Shown here in pieces: positions 20,648 through 22,199 of a stretch of 22,199 nt of DNA. The first letter of the stretch is position 1, and each line of letters starts with the position of its first letter. Where the stretch lies: the IMG/VR virus record IMGVR_UViG_3300025652_000628, positions 1 through 22,199 of that record. One strand, 5' to 3'. The position numbers and the translations under genes were made by a program. This DNA comes from a virus. The notes under the pieces are model-generated. The model was not told the origin of the DNA and ran no database searches. It saw only the letters and a program-made list of their open reading frames with translations.

Positions 20648-21301
20648 ATGGCTTCAGTTGGCTATGGTTTTGGTGGATACGGTAAATCTTACTGGGGAAC
20701 ACCACAATTTGAATTAGCTGAAAGCTCAATCACAGCAACATCAAACCTAACTGCGGTTGGTGTTGTACCTGTAACTGGAGAAGTTTCAATAACCGCTTCT
20801 TCTAGTGTCACAGCAGTTGGACTCGTACCAATACAAGGTGCATCATCTATAACAGCAACATCTGGTCTTACATCAGATGCAGTCATAGTTAAGTTTGGTG
20901 CGTCAAACATATCAGCAACATCTAACCTAACCGCTGTAGGTACACAGATTGATATTGGTGGCGTTATCATGGCGGCATCAACAAGTCTTAGTGCAGAAGG
21001 CACACAAATTGATGTTGGTGAATCAAATATTACCGCATCTACAAACGTAACTGCTGTTGGTGTCTTCATCGTATCAGCGGCAAGTCAAATAAACGCTACA
21101 ACTAACTTAGATGTCACTGGTTCATTGGTTCAGTTTGGCACTTCTAGTATTCAACAAACAAGTGGTTTTTCTGCGATAGGTAGTTTAAAATGGGAAGACC
21201 AGACTGTAGCAGATACTATTTACACAGACCAAACACCAGCTACAACAACTTGGACAGATCAGTCCTCAACAAATACTAATTGGACTGACATCGCAGCATA
21301 A
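20648..21301 (+). CDS. Repetitive beta-rich structural protein with 20-residue repeats
   Basis: This 217-residue protein has a glycine-rich start, MASVGYGFGGYGKSYWGTPQ. Residues 26-185 are eight exact-length 20-residue repeats, of the type SSITATSNLTAVGVVPVTGE, with alternating polar/hydrophobic residues, hence probably a beta-solenoid or stacked hairpins. A terminal segment has TDQ repeats: TIYTDQTPATTTWTDQSSTN. Nothing catalytic. It would be a fibre or decoration protein of the virion. The ATG is 4 bases after the previous stop, with no ribosome-binding site. A 126-aa antisense frame here arises from the codon bias of the repeats. Confidence 0.7.
   Translation: MASVGYGFGGYGKSYWGTPQFELAESSITATSNLTAVGVVPVTGEVSITASSSVTAVGLVPIQGASSITATSGLTSDAVIVKFGASNISATSNLTAVGTQIDIGGVIMAASTSLSAEGTQIDVGESNITASTNVTAVGVFIVSAASQINATTNLDVTGSLVQFGTSSIQQTSGFSAIGSLKWEDQTVADTIYTDQTPATTTWTDQSSTNTNWTDIAA
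20723..21202 (+). repeat. Eight 60-bp in-frame repeats
   Basis: The 480 bases encode eight consecutive 20-residue units with the exact 60-bp period and no indels. Well conserved positions in each unit are the first S-x-I-x-A-T/S, the hydrophobic at position 9, and G near 13 and 19. Units 1 and 4 both contain ATSNLTAVG. The divergence between units is greater at the nucleotide level than in the 99-bp repeats of the earlier virion candidate, so the array is probably old. Confidence 0.8.
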
Positions 21302-21314
21302 ACAGGAATAAATT

Positions 21315-22199
21315 ATGGCAGATACATATACAACGAATTTAAACTTAACTAAACCAGAAGTAGGAGCATCCACAGATACCTGGGGAACAAAGCTAAACGC
21401 TGACCTTGATACTGTTGACGGATTATTTAGCTCTACTGGTACTTCGGTAGCTATGAACCTAGACGGAGCAGTTATAGACAGCTCTGTTATTGGTGGCACT
21501 ACAGCAGCCGCTGGATCATTTACAACTCTATCAGCAAGTACATCTATCACAGGTACACTTGCTACAGCAGCACAACCTAATATCACAAGTGTTGGTACTC
21601 TTACAGGTTTAACTGTAAATGGTAATGTTTCAGTAGACGGTGGAACAATTAAACTTGATGGTAATTATCCAACTGGTACAGAAAATGTAGCTTTAGGTAA
21701 TGGCTCTTTAGATGATGGGTCTTTAAGTGGTGGTTATAATACATCTGTAGGTTCAGATGCTCTTGGTGTTAATACTTCAGGAAGTTTTAATACTGCTGTA
21801 GGTAGAAATGCATTAATCGCAAACACTACTGGAGGTTCTAATGTAGCTATCGGTGGTCAAGCACTAGATGCTAATACAACTGCTTCAAATAACACTGCTG
21901 TAGGAACTTCTGCTTTAAGTGCCAACACTACAGGTGCTTCTAATACAGCAGTAGGTCAAGCGTCATTAGCAGCAAACACTACAGGTACAAGTAACACAGC
22001 AATGGGTGCAAATGCTCTAGATGCTAACACTACAGCAAGTAACAATACAGCAGTTGGTCAGTCTGCCTTAACAGCAAACACTACAGGTACAGAAAACGTA
22101 GCAGTAGGTGCTTTAGCTTTAGATGCTTGTACTACAGGTTCTGCAAATATTGGTATTGGTGTTAATTCTTTAGGAGCTTTAACAACTGGAGCAGGTAAT
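21315..22199 (+). CDS. Tail fibre protein, incomplete at the window end
   Basis: The reading frame is open from the ATG at 21315 to the last base, giving at least 295 residues and no stop, so the 3' end is missing. AGGA lies 9 bases before the ATG. The first part, [20 protein letters not shown] then [18 protein letters not shown], is the usual N-terminus of marine phage tail fibres, probably the part attached to the tail. A linker follows with [14 protein letters not shown]. From residue 142, nine 17-residue repeats of the type [17 protein letters not shown] form a probable beta-roll; the 'N-x-A-v-G' motif recalls trimeric adhesin head repeats of YadA type. It would mediate host recognition. 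The receptor-binding tip lies beyond the window. Confidence 0.85.
   Translation, partial: MADTYTTNLNLTKPEVGASTDTWGTKLNADLDTVDGLFSSTGTSVAMNLDGAVIDSSVIGGTTAAAGSFTTLSASTSITGTLATAAQPNITSVGTLTGLTVNGNVSVDGGTIKLDGNYPTGTENVALGNGSLDDGSLSGGYNTSVGSDALGVNTSGSFNTAVGRNALIANTTGGSNVAIGGQALDANTTASNNTAVGTSALSANTTGASNTAVGQASLAANTTGTSNTAMGANALDANTTASNNTAVGQSALTANTTGTENVAVGALALDACTTGSANIGIGVNSLGALTTGAGN
21684..22196 (+). repeat. 51-bp in-frame tandem repeats in the tail fibre
   Basis: A first unit of 54 bp (21684-21737) is followed by nine units of exactly 51 bp (21738-22196), each encoding N-[TVI]-x-[VMI]-G-x-x-[AS]-L-x-x-x-T-[TS]-x-x-x. Several units share AACACTACAGGT and AACACAGCAGTAGGT-like stretches. The array may continue past the window end. 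Confidence 0.85.

Noticed and set aside
20689-21069. 126-aa antisense frame in the repeat protein
   Set aside because: It is itself a periodic 20-residue repeat, which is the expected mirror of the 60-bp array.
20723-22196. Tandem repeats considered as a CRISPR array
   Set aside because: Repeats are contiguous, in frame and without unique spacers. They encode protein repeats.
21315-22199. Search for a diversity-generating retroelement near the tail fibre
   Set aside because: No reverse transcriptase frame or template/variable repeat pair was seen; the repeats are ordinary fibre repeats. The rest of the gene is outside the window.

Overview
The window is a stretch of a tailed double-stranded DNA bacteriophage genome. 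It is AT-rich by eye (not computed), densely packed and almost free of non-coding DNA. The protein families resemble those of short-tailed marine phages known mostly from metagenomes: a P22-like portal, an SU10-type major capsid protein and adaptor, a 3-TM holin of the gene-transfer-agent type, and several tiny conserved proteins such as one that begins MNGKGSDQRP. A Gram-negative marine host is plausible, but nothing here identifies it. No integrase, tRNA, rRNA, IS element or CRISPR array was seen. The right end cuts a tail-fibre gene, and the left end begins just upstream of a small helix-turn-helix gene, so the genome continues on at least one side.

Layout. (1) Positions 1-5571, + strand: recombination and replication. 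In order these are a small HTH protein, a PD-(D/E)XK resolvase-like nuclease, a DUF2800-type RecB-family nuclease with a probable iron-sulfur staple, a small unknown protein, a Sak4-like RecA-fold ATPase, a small acidic protein, a DUF669-type single-strand binding candidate with an SSB-like acidic tail, a small zinc-binding protein, a fused TOPRIM primase/RecA-type helicase, and a 54-aa conserved basic protein. (2) 5549-5654: three 23-bp direct repeats containing a near-perfect palindrome, then a hairpin; this may be an origin or operator. A winged-helix protein follows (5707-6144). (3) 6195-8329, - strand: ten small unknown genes packed with start/stop overlaps, apparently read from one promoter near 8365-8392. 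Two of them encode 28-29-residue membrane peptides. (4) 8473-22199, + strand: packaging and virion genes. These are terminase small and large subunits, portal, small unknowns, a HExxH protein, several very small basic proteins, a lysis cassette (holin, M15 endolysin, membrane coiled-coil protein), a repeat-containing virion candidate, scaffold, major capsid protein, a strong hairpin, a connector candidate, adaptor, and three tail or appendage proteins, two built from regular tandem repeats.

How it works together. The left module would cut, anneal and replicate phage DNA: nucleases, Sak4 with its DNA-binding partner, and primase-helicase. The terminase pair packages DNA through the portal into a capsid built on the scaffold, the connector and adaptor close the head, and the repeat proteins form appendages. 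The lysis genes lie between portal and capsid genes, so lysis is probably co-transcribed with the late module. The reverse-strand cassette is the least explained part and the best place to look for an undescribed function, perhaps host takeover or anti-defence, but no gene in it carries a recognisable catalytic motif.

All family assignments are from motif reading and memory of families, with no database search.
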